64,000 nucleotides of DNA from JABMPU01 sp964457455 (lineage in GTDB: Bacteria; Cloacimonadota; Cloacimonadia; Cloacimonadales; TCS61), in NCBI GenBank assembly GCA_964457455.1, contig CAYWJN010000001.1:70619-134618 (forward strand). The letters are read 5' to 3'. The notes below the pieces were generated by a model, which saw nothing but the letters and a program-made list of their open reading frames with translations, searched no databases and was not told the origin of the DNA. Positions 17,502 through 25,333 of the stretch are shown piece by piece. The position numbers were made by a program, and so were the translations under genes. The stretch's first letter is position 1. The number at the start of each line of letters is the position of its first letter.

Positions 17502-17996
17502 ATGAACAATCTAAAGAATACAGAACTAGTATATTTTTATAGAGATGGTGTAAATGAAAAAACATATGGGTCAATAGTTTTTATTGGAATACCCAGTGAA
17601 GGAATTGAAAGGGCACGAGAAATTATTAAAAGTTGTCTATTGCACGATGGAATACAATTTAATGCGGACCAGATAAATATCCCGGAATTAAGGATAAGAT
17701 GTGATGCTTTAGAGGATCACTGCTGGCATGAATTTGAATATTTACAGATGATAGTACAGCCTCCTACTGACGAACGGACAATAGATCAATTCCTTAAAGA
17801 GGTAGAGATAATTGGTAAAAATGGATGGAAAGAATATGATGTTGTCCAGAGGGCAACCGGAAATTTGTTAGTAAACATATCAACGCCAGATATTGAAATA
17901 TTATCTAAAGCGAAGAATACACTTGTGAAGACACAGATGTTTCCGGCATTAAATCGAATACATTTGGAGTTAATAAAAAAAAAGAGGATGGAATGA
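17502..17996 (+). CDS. Hypothetical protein, 164 aa
   Basis: ATG chosen for the TTGGAGAA site upstream. Two similar halves may be present: each has a V-F-I/N-I strand then an SEGIERAREII or TPDIEILSKAK helix. It ends four bases into the helicase gene (ATGA overlap), so the two are coupled. Family unknown. Confidence 0.6.
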   Translation: MNNLKNTELVYFYRDGVNEKTYGSIVFIGIPSEGIERAREIIKSCLLHDGIQFNADQINIPELRIRCDALEDHCWHEFEYLQMIVQPPTDERTIDQFLKEVEIIGKNGWKEYDVVQRATGNLLVNISTPDIEILSKAKNTLVKTQMFPALNRIHLELIKKKRME

Positions 17997-19645
17997 ATCT
18001 AACAAAACAGCAACAAGAAGCCGTTGATTCTAATTGTCCTAGAATAGTAGTAAGGGCCGTTGCCGGCGGCGGCAAAACAACCACTATACGCAAGAGGGTA
18101 GAACGATTACTTATAACCGTTAAACCCAGCAAGATTATGCTCCTAACATTTACCAACAACATGGCAGCCGACTTGACCTCGTCTATGCCGGATCTGGAAT
18201 GGGTAGGGACATTTCACAGCGTGGGACTACGATTACTCCACAAGTATTATAATAATCACTTAAAGGTCATATCGGCGATGGATAACAAAAATATTATAAA
18301 GGAGATACAGAAAAAGATCATTATCAAAATAGGGGAAAAGGATTTCAATAAATATCTTAAAGGGTATTATACAACCGGAGATACCGGTCCTCGAAACTTC
18401 AAATTATTTATGACACAATATAACAGATATCTTGAAGCATATAATCTTGTGACTTTTGATATGATTGAGATACTCTGGTTAAAAATGTTAAAAGACAAAC
18501 AAATAACAGATAAAATACGAGATAATTTCAGTCATATTATTGTCGACGAATTTCAAGATACTTCAAAAATAGAGATGGATATCATTGAAAAAACGAATAT
18601 TAGCAACGTTATGGTTGTGGGTGATGCCTTCCAGAATATCTATCAATTCAGAGGAACGACTATTCAGAATATATTAGATTTTGGGGGGCAAGTTATTGAA
18701 ACCAGTCAATCTTTTCGGATTCCAAAAGGTCAGGTAAACTTCATTAACAGCATCATCAAAAAGAATAAAATTGGATATGATATGCAAATGATGTCCCGAA
18801 AAGATGGGGCAGGAGCAACTATTATTACAACAATTGATGATGATGTGGCAAAATTATTAAACGATTTGATTAAAAAATATTTAATGATATATAAACCTAG
18901 GGACATAATGATATTATGTCGGACAAACCGGGAGGTGGAAAATGTAAAAGATATTCTTATTGATTATCCCGTGGAGGCAATTAGTTCTCAGGCGGGATGG
19001 AATAATCCAATTGGGGGCATGTTATTTAATTTTATAAGTTTTTGCCTGAATTCGAACAATTATCATACTGAAAGATTGATTAGAGGGATTCAACTTGAAT
19101 CAAGTAGCAAAATCGACACGTGGGTTTCGGAAACAAAATATACGGATAGAGATTTAGTTGAGATTATTATGGAGTCAGATGAGTTTGGGCAAAGACTGTT
19201 TGAACAGATAGTGATGATTGCCAGTATGGATTGTCCTATTGAAGAAAGAGTTGAAAAATATTATAATATGATAGACAAAGACTACTTGTTTCCGAATTGG
19301 GAAATACGATTAAGGGCAGAACAATCTTACGATATATGTATTAAACACATTAAGGATATTGTTCGCGAGAATGGACAAGATATAGGTGCTATGATTGATA
19401 TTATATTAGCAGCAAACACACAAAATATGATGAGCAGCATGAATACAATTAAGATAATGACCGTGCATACTTCGAAAGGACTAGAGTCGCCGGTTGTTAT
19501 TGTTATGAATATCCGAGACGGATCGTTCCCCATTAGAAAAAAAGACACAGATCCAGAAGAGGAATTGAGATTATTTTACGTCGCGACCACTAGGAATAAA
19601 AATAGTTTAGTCGTGATTAAAACGGGTGATAGCTCGTATTGTTAA
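17993..19645 (+). CDS. UvrD/Rep-family superfamily 1 DNA helicase, 550 aa
   Basis: All SF1A motifs are visible: Q-motif TKQQQEAV, Walker A AVAGGGKTTT (~22-31), Ia TFTNNMA, motif II VDEFQDT (~183), motif III VVGDAFQNIYQFRG (~206-219), motif V TVHTSKGLE (~489), and motif VI ELRLFYVATTR (~524). Shorter than UvrD or PcrA (about 700 aa), as usual for phage members. It should unwind DNA 3-prime to 5-prime in repair or replication together with the SbcC-like ATPase. Confidence 0.93.
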   Translation: MNLTKQQQEAVDSNCPRIVVRAVAGGGKTTTIRKRVERLLITVKPSKIMLLTFTNNMAADLTSSMPDLEWVGTFHSVGLRLLHKYYNNHLKVISAMDNKNIIKEIQKKIIIKIGEKDFNKYLKGYYTTGDTGPRNFKLFMTQYNRYLEAYNLVTFDMIEILWLKMLKDKQITDKIRDNFSHIIVDEFQDTSKIEMDIIEKTNISNVMVVGDAFQNIYQFRGTTIQNILDFGGQVIETSQSFRIPKGQVNFINSIIKKNKIGYDMQMMSRKDGAGATIITTIDDDVAKLLNDLIKKYLMIYKPRDIMILCRTNREVENVKDILIDYPVEAISSQAGWNNPIGGMLFNFISFCLNSNNYHTERLIRGIQLESSSKIDTWVSETKYTDRDLVEIIMESDEFGQRLFEQIVMIASMDCPIEERVEKYYNMIDKDYLFPNWEIRLRAEQSYDICIKHIKDIVRENGQDIGAMIDIILAANTQNMMSSMNTIKIMTVHTSKGLESPVVIVMNIRDGSFPIRKKDTDPEEELRLFYVATTRNKNSLVVIKTGDSSYC

Positions 19646-19659
19646 TATTGGGAGGAGTA

Positions 19660-19794
19660 ATGGAAATTGGTGGAATATGCGGCGTAGATTCAGGGTGTGT
19701 CTGCATAGTAGGTGCGGGATATTTAAAGTCGGCTGGATGTAGCGACATCCACAAAGAGTGGCGACTGATTGTTCGAATACAGAGTAAAATTTAA
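19660..19794 (+). CDS. Small hypothetical protein, 44 aa
   Basis: Very strong GGGAGGAG site and ATG just after the helicase. Cys- and Gly-rich first half (GGICGVDSGCVCIVGAG), basic end. Function unknown. Confidence 0.5.
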   Translation: MEIGGICGVDSGCVCIVGAGYLKSAGCSDIHKEWRLIVRIQSKI

Positions 19795-19806
19795 AAGGAG
19801 ATAAAA

Positions 19807-20253
19807 ATGGGAAATAGAGCAGTGATAACAACATCACCGTTTGGCAAAGAGAATGTAGGGGTATACTTACATTGGAACGGAGGGAAAGACTCCGTAGAGG
19901 CGTTTTTAAAATATTGTGAACTATATAAGCATAGACCACCATCTGTAGATTGCTATGGCTGGGCAAGGCTTTGCCAGGTCATAGGTAATTTTTTTGGAGA
20001 TACGACATCGATAGGTGTTGACAAGTGTTCACGTCTGGATTGCGATAACAAAGATAACGGAACTTATCTCATCGATGGCTGGAAAATTGTCGGCAGAAAA
20101 TACCATGAAGGCGTGGTAGAGCAAGAGAATTATAAGTTAAAGGAAATGTTGGAAGAAATAAATGCTCTGCAACCAAAACATTGTCAAATAGATCAATTAA
20201 TAACTGAATATCAAAAATGTGTAGAAGAAGAAGCGGAGGAAAAGCAAAAGTAA
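19807..20253 (+). CDS. Conserved hypothetical protein, 148 aa
   Basis: Begins MGNRAVITTSPFGKENVGVY followed by LHWNGGKDSVEAFL, a pattern seen in small phage and clostridial proteins of unknown role. The C-terminal third is a charged coiled-coil-like helix. Last protein gene before the tmRNA. Confidence 0.65.
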   Translation: MGNRAVITTSPFGKENVGVYLHWNGGKDSVEAFLKYCELYKHRPPSVDCYGWARLCQVIGNFFGDTTSIGVDKCSRLDCDNKDNGTYLIDGWKIVGRKYHEGVVEQENYKLKEMLEEINALQPKHCQIDQLITEYQKCVEEEAEEKQK

Positions 20254-20265
20254 GTATGGATTTAT

Positions 20266-20607
20266 GGGGGTGAAAGGTATCGACTGGTGTCGTTGGTTAC
20301 CTCTTGCGTGCCGGGAATGTCATTGTTCCCGTAAAACTATGACACGACTAATAAATGGCGAAGTTCCATTAGCAAAAGCTGCTTGATTGCAGCATGGTTA
20401 TTTGTTGACGTCCGATAGCGGATAACCTTCATACTTCGGGCAAAATTCGGCAGGATATCTCAACCTGCGGTCTTATTAGAGATAGGATGGCGAAAACTCC
20501 TGGTTATCGTGGTTTCGTGTCCGATATGAACGATAACCTACGCACGTGAACGAAGGAGATATCGATGGCAGGCAGGAATTGGCTCTCGGATGCCAACACC
20601 TCCACCA
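20266..20607 (+). ncRNA. ssrA: tmRNA (ssrA)
   Basis: 342 nt. The 5-prime GGGGGUG pairs perfectly with CACCUCC before an encoded ACCA end (7-bp acceptor stem), and a T-arm UUGGC/GCCAA precedes it. The tag frame reads GEVPLAKAA then UGA (possibly starting one codon earlier with Asn), ending in -AKAA rather than the usual -LAA. The tmRNA with SmpB frees stalled ribosomes and tags the peptide for proteolysis. It stands in a block with two tRNAs, supporting a translation-support cassette. tmRNA genes are known in some large phages but are uncommon. Confidence 0.88.
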
Positions 20608-20621
20608 TTATTCAAATAAAT

Positions 20622-20694
20622 AGGCATGTATCTCAGGTGGTAGAGGCATCGGCTGATATCCGGGGAGTCGGAGGTTCGAATCCTCCCATGCCTA
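20622..20694 (+). tRNA. tRNA-Ile (GAU)
   Basis: Full cloverleaf: acceptor AGGCATG/CATGCCT, D-stem TCTC/GAGG, anticodon loop CTGATAT (anticodon GAU), T-arm GGAGG-TTCGAAT-CCTCC, discriminator A. No CCA is encoded. Located 14 nt after the tmRNA. Confidence 0.9.
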
Positions 20695-20724
20695 TTCTTT
20701 ATTATGCATTTAACAGGAGGAGAA

Positions 20725-21411
20725 ATGCAAACAGTAATTGACAAAAATTTTGTGGGAGTAACTTTAGATCCAGATAACAATACCTATTATGTTGACCGGA
20801 TAGATGTGGAAGGTAGTGTGGAAATCTCTATATCTATAGTGGTTGAGCATGGTATGAAAGTCGGAGGGTCCCTAGGAATCAGAGATTCCCTGATAGTCGG
20901 AGAGTCCCTAGAAGTCAGAAATTCCCTGATAGTCGGAGGTTACCTGGGAGTCGGAGGTTACCTGGGAGTCGGAGGTTACATGGAAGTCGGAAAGTCGCTG
21001 GAAGTCGTAATATCTCTGAAAGTCGGAGAGTCCCTGATAGTCGGAGAGTCCATAGAAGTCGGAGGTTCCCTGAAAGTCGGCTTGTGGCTGAAAGTCAGTG
21101 AGTCGCTGGAAGTTGGAGAGTCGCTGGAAGTCGGTATGTCGCTGGAGGTCTGCGGGATGCTGAGAGTCGGTGGGGATATCATATATCGAGGAATAAAAAG
21201 CAAGACAATTCTTTTAATAACCTCCAGATACTTAATCACCATCCTCGATACTCATATCAAGATAGGGTGCGAGTTCCACGTGAAAGATGCGTGGAGGAAT
21301 TTCACAGATAGGGAGCTGCTGAAGATGGCCGCCGACAAAGAAGATGTGAAATGGTTCAAAAAAAATAAACGTTGGATATTGGGCGATTATGGAACACAAA
21401 AAGGGGAGTAA
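20725..21411 (+). CDS. Hexapeptide-repeat (beta-helix) protein, 228 aa
   Basis: ATG chosen for AGGAGGAG upstream. After ~50 residues it carries about 16 six-residue repeats (LKVGES, LIVGES, LEVGGS, LGVGGY), then the same C-terminal domain as the gene at 10173. DNA-level repeats invite unequal crossing-over, so copy number may vary between strains. A right- or left-handed parallel beta-helix is expected. Function unknown. It lies between two tRNA genes. Confidence 0.75.
   Translation: MQTVIDKNFVGVTLDPDNNTYYVDRIDVEGSVEISISIVVEHGMKVGGSLGIRDSLIVGESLEVRNSLIVGGYLGVGGYLGVGGYMEVGKSLEVVISLKVGESLIVGESIEVGGSLKVGLWLKVSESLEVGESLEVGMSLEVCGMLRVGGDIIYRGIKSKTILLITSRYLITILDTHIKIGCEFHVKDAWRNFTDRELLKMAADKEDVKWFKKNKRWILGDYGTQKGE
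21148..21368 (+). repeat. 221-bp exact direct repeat, copy B
   Basis: Identical to 10416-10636. Spans the end of the hexapeptide array and most of the C-terminal domain. Confidence 0.95.
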
Positions 21412-21425
21412 AGTATTTTTAATAT

Positions 21426-21498
21426 GGACGCATAACTCAGTTGGTAGAGTCCCCGGCTCATAACCGGAAGGTCAGAAGTTCAATTCTTCTTGCGTCCA
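21426..21498 (+). tRNA. tRNA with CAU anticodon (Met or Ile2)
   Basis: Acceptor GGACGCA/TGCGTCC, D-stem ACTC/GAGT, anticodon loop CTCATAA (CAU), T-arm AGAAG-TTCAATT-CTTCT, discriminator A. It lacks the three G-C pairs of initiators, so elongator Met or lysidine-modified Ile2; sequence alone cannot decide. Confidence 0.88.
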
Positions 21499-21531
21499 TT
21501 AACTATCGCGACATAAATTTAAGGAGGGGCA

Positions 21532-21882
21532 GTGAAAACATCTAAAATGTCTTTGCAAAACGCAAAGTACCAACTAAAAAGCATTGCCGAAAAAATGATC
21601 AAAACGCTGAAAACATATTGGCATGAACAATGTTCTCCTAGTGAGATGATAATATTCAAAAAAAATATTATCGTGCAGGAGAGTGTTGATCCTAATATGG
21701 ATGTCTTAATTGAAGGGATATGTTCCGATAAGACATCCATGATGGTTGTTATTAATGACTGTGGTAAAAAAAAATATGAAAATCTTAATTCATTTTTTAA
21801 AGAACCTTATGTGCTGATTAGAATGTTACGATATATAGAGTCACAAGAATATTATATCCAAGAATACTCACCCCTCATATGA
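21532..21882 (+). CDS. Hypothetical protein, 116 aa (GTG start)
   Basis: GTG with AGGAGGGGC upstream. Reads as a small soluble alpha/beta protein with no recognised motif. Its last five codons and stop fall within the 58-nt segment complementary to 36992-37049. Confidence 0.65.
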   Translation: MKTSKMSLQNAKYQLKSIAEKMIKTLKTYWHEQCSPSEMIIFKKNIIVQESVDPNMDVLIEGICSDKTSMMVVINDCGKKKYENLNSFFKEPYVLIRMLRYIESQEYYIQEYSPLI

Positions 21883-21924
21883 TGCGATGTTCTCAGGGCT
21901 TTCATTTTATTTGCACCCATTAAT
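21867..21924 (+). repeat. 58-nt segment complementary to the start region of the gene at 37011
   Basis: Reverse complement of 36992-37049 with 57 of 58 bases matching (one mismatch). The partner spans the end of the ASCH-like gene and the ATG plus 39 nt of the nuclease-like gene. This copy ends 3 nt before the structured RNA at 21928. A transcript of this strand could pair with that mRNA. Confidence 0.9.
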
Positions 21925-21927
21925 ATT

Positions 21928-22061
21928 AGAACAGAAAAGGGAAACAGTGATGTGAGTGACACGTAGGCGAGTCATATGGCAATTGACCTACCTCTGTGGG
22001 CGATGTGGCAGGATACCAACTCTCACTGGTAAGATTCAAAGCCTGCTAACCCACCTGTTCT
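21928..22061 (+). ncRNA. Structured non-coding RNA of unknown family
   Basis: Nested helices: closing AGAACAG (21928-21934)/CTGTTCT (22055-22061); GTAGG (21963)/CCTAC (21987); GTGGG (21996)/CCCAC (22050); GGCAGG (22007)/GCCTGC (22041); TACCA (22014)/TGGTA (22027). The GTGGG/CCCAC helix abuts the closing helix, so they can stack. No ORF covers it, and a terminator follows 10 nt later. I cannot match it to a known riboswitch or ribozyme. With the antisense segment just upstream it may form one small RNA. Confidence 0.6.
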
Positions 22062-22071
22062 GTGTACACAC

Positions 22072-22098
22072 ACGTCCACCATTTCGGTGGGCGTTTTT
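22072..22098 (+). terminator. Rho-independent terminator
   Basis: Stem ACGTCCACC/GGTGGGCGT (9 bp, one T-G pair), 5-nt loop ATTTC, then TTTTT. Ends the tRNA/tmRNA/ncRNA block. Confidence 0.88.
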
Positions 22099-22118
22099 AA
22101 TTATGAGAGGAAAAGGTA

Positions 22119-22304
22119 ATGAAAGTTAAAACTCAAGAGGAGGCCATCAAAATGGCTAATGAGATGGACGAAGGTAGATGTTATCAGATAATGGTGGTTT
22201 ATAATCACGACAAAGATGTGTTCTCAATACGAAAATGGGGGCATTACTCACTACATGAATATCTGGTATATTTAACAGATAATTACCCCTTGGAGGAACG
22301 ATGA
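22119..22304 (+). CDS. Hypothetical protein, 61 aa
   Basis: GAGAGGAAAAGG upstream. Small alpha/beta sequence (QEEAIKMANEMDEGRCYQIM). Its stop overlaps the next ATG. Confidence 0.6.
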   Translation: MKVKTQEEAIKMANEMDEGRCYQIMVVYNHDKDVFSIRKWGHYSLHEYLVYLTDNYPLEER

Positions 22305-22510
22305 GTTATCACTGTGTATATGCACTATCTATTAACAAAAAAGATAAAACATTTCGGGTATATGGGGGAGCAAATAAAAATGTTCCTATTTATAAAAGCT
22401 GGAGTTATTGGATGCCAATATCAAATTTATTAGATGAGATCACGGGGGGGGAATATTCAGTTTCGGAATCGCTCAGAACGATTGCTCGCCATAGAATCAC
22501 TAGCGTTTGA
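22301..22510 (+). CDS. Hypothetical protein, 69 aa
   Basis: ATGA overlap with the previous gene. After DEITGG the frame crosses a run of eight G and ends 20 codons later, while a longer ORF in another frame continues. The two may be one gene shifted at the G-run. Confidence 0.5.
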   Translation: MSYHCVYALSINKKDKTFRVYGGANKNVPIYKSWSYWMPISNLLDEITGGEYSVSESLRTIARHRITSV

Positions 22511-22949
22511 GTATGGCAGAAGAATCAAGAAATTAACCGGATTAGATATTTGGACAATAAACCGAAGATATCAAAATGTGAATACGAATGAACAGATAGA
22601 ATGGTATAAAGCACACCCTTGGCAACCATGGGACGATGGGAAAAGTAATCTGAAAATGATTGAATTGATTAGAACCAATGGTATGTTAGATGAAGTAAAC
22701 GAGATGGCAACTGAGTTTGAAAGCAAAGTATTGAATCTTCGGGTTAGCCAAAAGAAAGAATATATTGTACGACATATAAAGTTAGATAGATATGTGTATA
22801 AATATTATCCGCGAGGGCTTTATAGACAAGCAAACATAACCTTGCGGAAGGAATTCGCGCAGACGTTTAGTTACTATAAGGCAAAAGAAGTAGCTCAAAT
22901 ATTTGAAGACTACATGATTGAGAAAATTACCCAAAATCACGTTGCGTGA
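22434..22949 (+). CDS. Hypothetical helical protein, 171 aa
   Basis: Basic, helical protein (ERLLAIESLAFEYGRRIKKL); no domain recognised. Overlaps the preceding gene by 77 nt across a G8 tract, and no ribosome site precedes its ATG. It may be the 3-prime part of the previous gene reached by frameshift, natural or from a sequencing indel. Confidence 0.5.
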   Translation: MRSRGGNIQFRNRSERLLAIESLAFEYGRRIKKLTGLDIWTINRRYQNVNTNEQIEWYKAHPWQPWDDGKSNLKMIELIRTNGMLDEVNEMATEFESKVLNLRVSQKKEYIVRHIKLDRYVYKYYPRGLYRQANITLRKEFAQTFSYYKAKEVAQIFEDYMIEKITQNHVA

Positions 22950-22992
22950 TTTAACGCAATAAAAATATCCGTGCATCAAAAGATTAACGATA

Positions 22993-23012
22993 TATCGGTT
23001 TTATTACCGATA
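22993..23012 (+). promoter_or_regulatory. Palindrome in leader of the 23058 gene
   Basis: TATCGGT/ACCGATA around a 6-nt loop, with a further ACCGAT at 23035-23040. Could be an operator or a leader hairpin; no U-tract follows, so not a terminator. Confidence 0.3.
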
Positions 23013-23057
23013 AATAGTAAGTATAGGTAAATGAACCGATAAAATAAGGAGAGAAAC

Positions 23058-23192
23058 ATGTTTGTAAAGTGTATGGGGGACCGACAGCTGTGTGATGATG
23101 ACGAGGGAGATATCATCCCGGACGAGATCTTTGAGAATGGTGATGTGGAAGACTTACAAATAACTGACTATGCGATTAGTGATTCTAAATAG
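23058..23192 (+). CDS. Small acidic protein, 44 aa
   Basis: ATG with AAGGAGAG upstream. Strongly acidic (DDDEGDIIPDEIFENGDVED). Small acidic phage proteins often bind host proteins or mimic DNA, but no specific role can be assigned. Confidence 0.55.
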   Translation: MFVKCMGDRQLCDDDEGDIIPDEIFENGDVEDLQITDYAISDSK

Positions 23193-23201
23193 GAGGGAGT
23201 A

Positions 23202-23486
23202 ATGTCTGCAAAAGACAAATTTATGTGTATGAATTGCGGGAGTGAAGTATTTCCGCGGATAGTCCGAGCATTTATGCCAGTATCAAAAAAGGAATTACAG
23301 GGGTGTATTAATAACGATGGAGATTTTGGTCCACTTTATACCGATGCACAGGGGTGTTATCCAGATGAAGTGATATTGGTATGTGACTGTGATAAAGCAA
23401 AATTATCTAATGAGGACATTGAGATGATTGAAGAATATATGGGAGAAGTTATTAATAATGATAACTGTGTTTGTAACCTTCAGTAA
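23202..23486 (+). CDS. Small Cys-containing protein, 94 aa
   Basis: GGAGGGAG upstream. N-terminal CMNCGS and later CDCD/CVC Cys groups suggest a zinc-binding fold. The next gene overlaps its end. Confidence 0.6.
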   Translation: MSAKDKFMCMNCGSEVFPRIVRAFMPVSKKELQGCINNDGDFGPLYTDAQGCYPDEVILVCDCDKAKLSNEDIEMIEEYMGEVINNDNCVCNLQ

Positions 23487-24201
23487 TACGGAGACTATCT
23501 TTGATACGCTGAAGATTATATTTTATTTGAAGACAGTGAGTTCAAAATTTACCGAGAAATTACCGCAACTATCAAAATCAGATATTGAATTCACTATTAA
23601 CGAGAATCAGAATCTCCTGTATGAAGGGAAGTTGACTGGCTATTACGGATCTCCCAACAGTTTGTCAATAGAGGTAAGAGTTAAATTATCTGAGAAAGAA
23701 GACACTTTTGGTGATCTTCTAAAATTGAGGGGGAAAACTTGTAGGTTGGACATGAAATATATTGCATATAGCGAGGTAAGTCGTCCAGCCAGCAAGAAAT
23801 TGGCAGCCAAATGTATGAAAATCATTGAATCTGTGGGAAGGGACGTTGGATATAGCAAGGACGAAATGCTTAAAGTCGTTGCTACTGATTATTTCAATGA
23901 TACGAATATTGAAAAGTTTAATATCTTTGATATGGAAGAAAAAGATGCCGAATACTTCCACGAGTATTTAATTTATAAATTTCAGAACAAAGAATATGGG
24001 GGCTTTAATCTCAATGTATCAGAATCGCGGACTACAAGAGCCATTCGGGATAAAAAGTGCGTCCTGTGTAACAAGTCAATGGTGGGTACAATGCATATTT
24101 ACCCGCTTTGTAAAGTTCATTTAGAGCATTATACTAAAATAAAAAAGTCTTATCCATCTGGATGGATAGGAATATTTAAAAAAGATAACCATTTTGAATA
24201 G
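23458..24201 (+). CDS. Putative HNH-like phage protein, 247 aa
   Basis: The start at 23458 limits overlap with the previous gene. The C-terminus has CVLCNKSMVGTMHIYPLCKV then H, a Cys/His pattern like the zinc-bound HNHc-type domain at the end of phage recombination proteins (NinB/HNHc-like), and the middle section resembles the same layout. Assignment is tentative. Confidence 0.45.
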   Translation: MITVFVTFSNTETIFDTLKIIFYLKTVSSKFTEKLPQLSKSDIEFTINENQNLLYEGKLTGYYGSPNSLSIEVRVKLSEKEDTFGDLLKLRGKTCRLDMKYIAYSEVSRPASKKLAAKCMKIIESVGRDVGYSKDEMLKVVATDYFNDTNIEKFNIFDMEEKDAEYFHEYLIYKFQNKEYGGFNLNVSESRTTRAIRDKKCVLCNKSMVGTMHIYPLCKVHLEHYTKIKKSYPSGWIGIFKKDNHFE

Positions 24202-24211
24202 AGGAGAAACC

Positions 24212-24385
24212 ATGTGGTGGAAAATAACATCTATAATATTCTATATTGCTGGGTATATTAGTTTTTTGGACGAGACCAATGTCCCAGCATTCACATTGAA
24301 GGCCAGAATGTTTTTGGCGTTGTTCTGGCCAATTGAAGTGATTGTTATAAAGATAACTAAATTAATAAACAAGGGGGGGTATTGA
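24212..24385 (+). CDS. Small membrane protein, 57 aa
   Basis: GAGGAGAAACC upstream of ATG. Two hydrophobic segments (ITSIIFYIAGYISFL and MFLALFWPIEVIVIKI). Overlaps the next gene by TTGA. Confidence 0.55.
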   Translation: MWWKITSIIFYIAGYISFLDETNVPAFTLKARMFLALFWPIEVIVIKITKLINKGGY

Positions 24386-24684
24386 GTACGAAGCAGCGCC
24401 GTTATATTTGCCAAACATTGAGGGAAATGGGATGGAAAGTGGGTCCGGGGAAGGTTATGAAAATAAAATTTAGATTATTGAGTTTAAGTTTTCAAACAGT
24501 GTGGGAAAAACATCCTACTCTAATAGTGGCCTCGAAAGGTCCGTTTCACATAGGGATTGATACATTGAGACCTGTTGAAATATCGTTAAGGGTTGATCTT
24601 GTTAGAATTCCAGACGATGCCAAGGTGATTAATGAAATTAATAATCTTGCAGATATTATATTGAAGGGAGACAATAAAGATTAA
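24382..24684 (+). CDS. Hypothetical protein, 100 aa (TTG start)
   Basis: TTG start inside the previous stop, with GGGGGGG upstream. Basic N-terminal helix, then beta-rich sequence. No motif recognised. Confidence 0.55.
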   Translation: MSTKQRRYICQTLREMGWKVGPGKVMKIKFRLLSLSFQTVWEKHPTLIVASKGPFHIGIDTLRPVEISLRVDLVRIPDDAKVINEINNLADIILKGDNKD

Positions 24685-25275
24685 ATGCAAGAGAACATCT
24701 TGTCTATTTCTCGGGGAAATAGAAAGATGGGGAGCGTGGCATCGGTTTCGCTACCTCCTATAATTACTTGTCCGGACTATGTGCCATGTACGAAGGATTG
24801 TTATGTGGTGAAAAACATATACCGTTATCTGCCTAGGGCTAAAAAAGCATATGAAAATAATTTGAAGATTTGGCAGAATGATCCGGACTCTTATTTTGAT
24901 CAACTGCGGATAAATGTCCGCCATAAAAAATATCCATTATTCAGATATCATGTATCAGGAGATATACCTTCACAGGATTATTATAATCGAATGCTAAAAT
25001 TGGCAAATGAATGCCCTGAAACAAGATTTATGGTAATGACAAAAAATAGGGAGATAGAATTCGATGACTCTCCGAGAGGAAATAAATTAAAGGTGTTGAT
25101 CAGTATATGGCCGGGGATTGAAGTACCCCGCAACTTAAATTATCCCATGGTATTTATGCAAGATGGGACAGAAAAGCGGTGTGGCGGAGCCATTCAGTGT
25201 GGCGGCGGATGTGACAAATGCCAAGCATGTTGGGATGTAAAGCCTGGCGGAAAAATAGTAATTAATAAACATTAA
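24685..25275 (+). CDS. GP88-like phage protein, 196 aa
   Basis: Matches the layout of mycobacteriophage gene product 88-type proteins: ISRGNRKMGSVASVSLPP at the N-terminus, CPDYVPCTKDCY cysteines (~30-41), RYHVSGDIPSQDYY, a TKNRE segment, and a C-terminal Cys cluster CGGGCDKCQACW. The cysteines suggest a metal or Fe-S site, possibly radical-SAM-like. Function is not established for the family. Confidence 0.7.
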   Translation: MQENILSISRGNRKMGSVASVSLPPIITCPDYVPCTKDCYVVKNIYRYLPRAKKAYENNLKIWQNDPDSYFDQLRINVRHKKYPLFRYHVSGDIPSQDYYNRMLKLANECPETRFMVMTKNREIEFDDSPRGNKLKVLISIWPGIEVPRNLNYPMVFMQDGTEKRCGGAIQCGGGCDKCQACWDVKPGGKIVINKH

Positions 25276-25288
25276 AGGGGGAGAGAAA

Positions 25289-25333
25289 ATGAGAAGAGGT
25301 GAATTTACCATGGGGATGTTGTACACCCTGTGA
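25289..25333 (+). CDS. 14-codon leader peptide
   Basis: AGGGGGAGAG site, short ORF ending in TGATG with the next ATG. The downstream ORF has no ribosome site of its own, so translation may be coupled through this leader. Confidence 0.4.
   Translation: MRRGEFTMGMLYTL

Noticed and set aside
19720..19790. TTCGAAT at 19773 as part of a tRNA
   Set aside because: No acceptor, D- or anticodon arm could be built around it.
23035..23040. ACCGAT repeats as a CRISPR-like or iteron array
   Set aside because: Only one palindrome and one half-site; no regular spacing. No CRISPR array is seen in the window.
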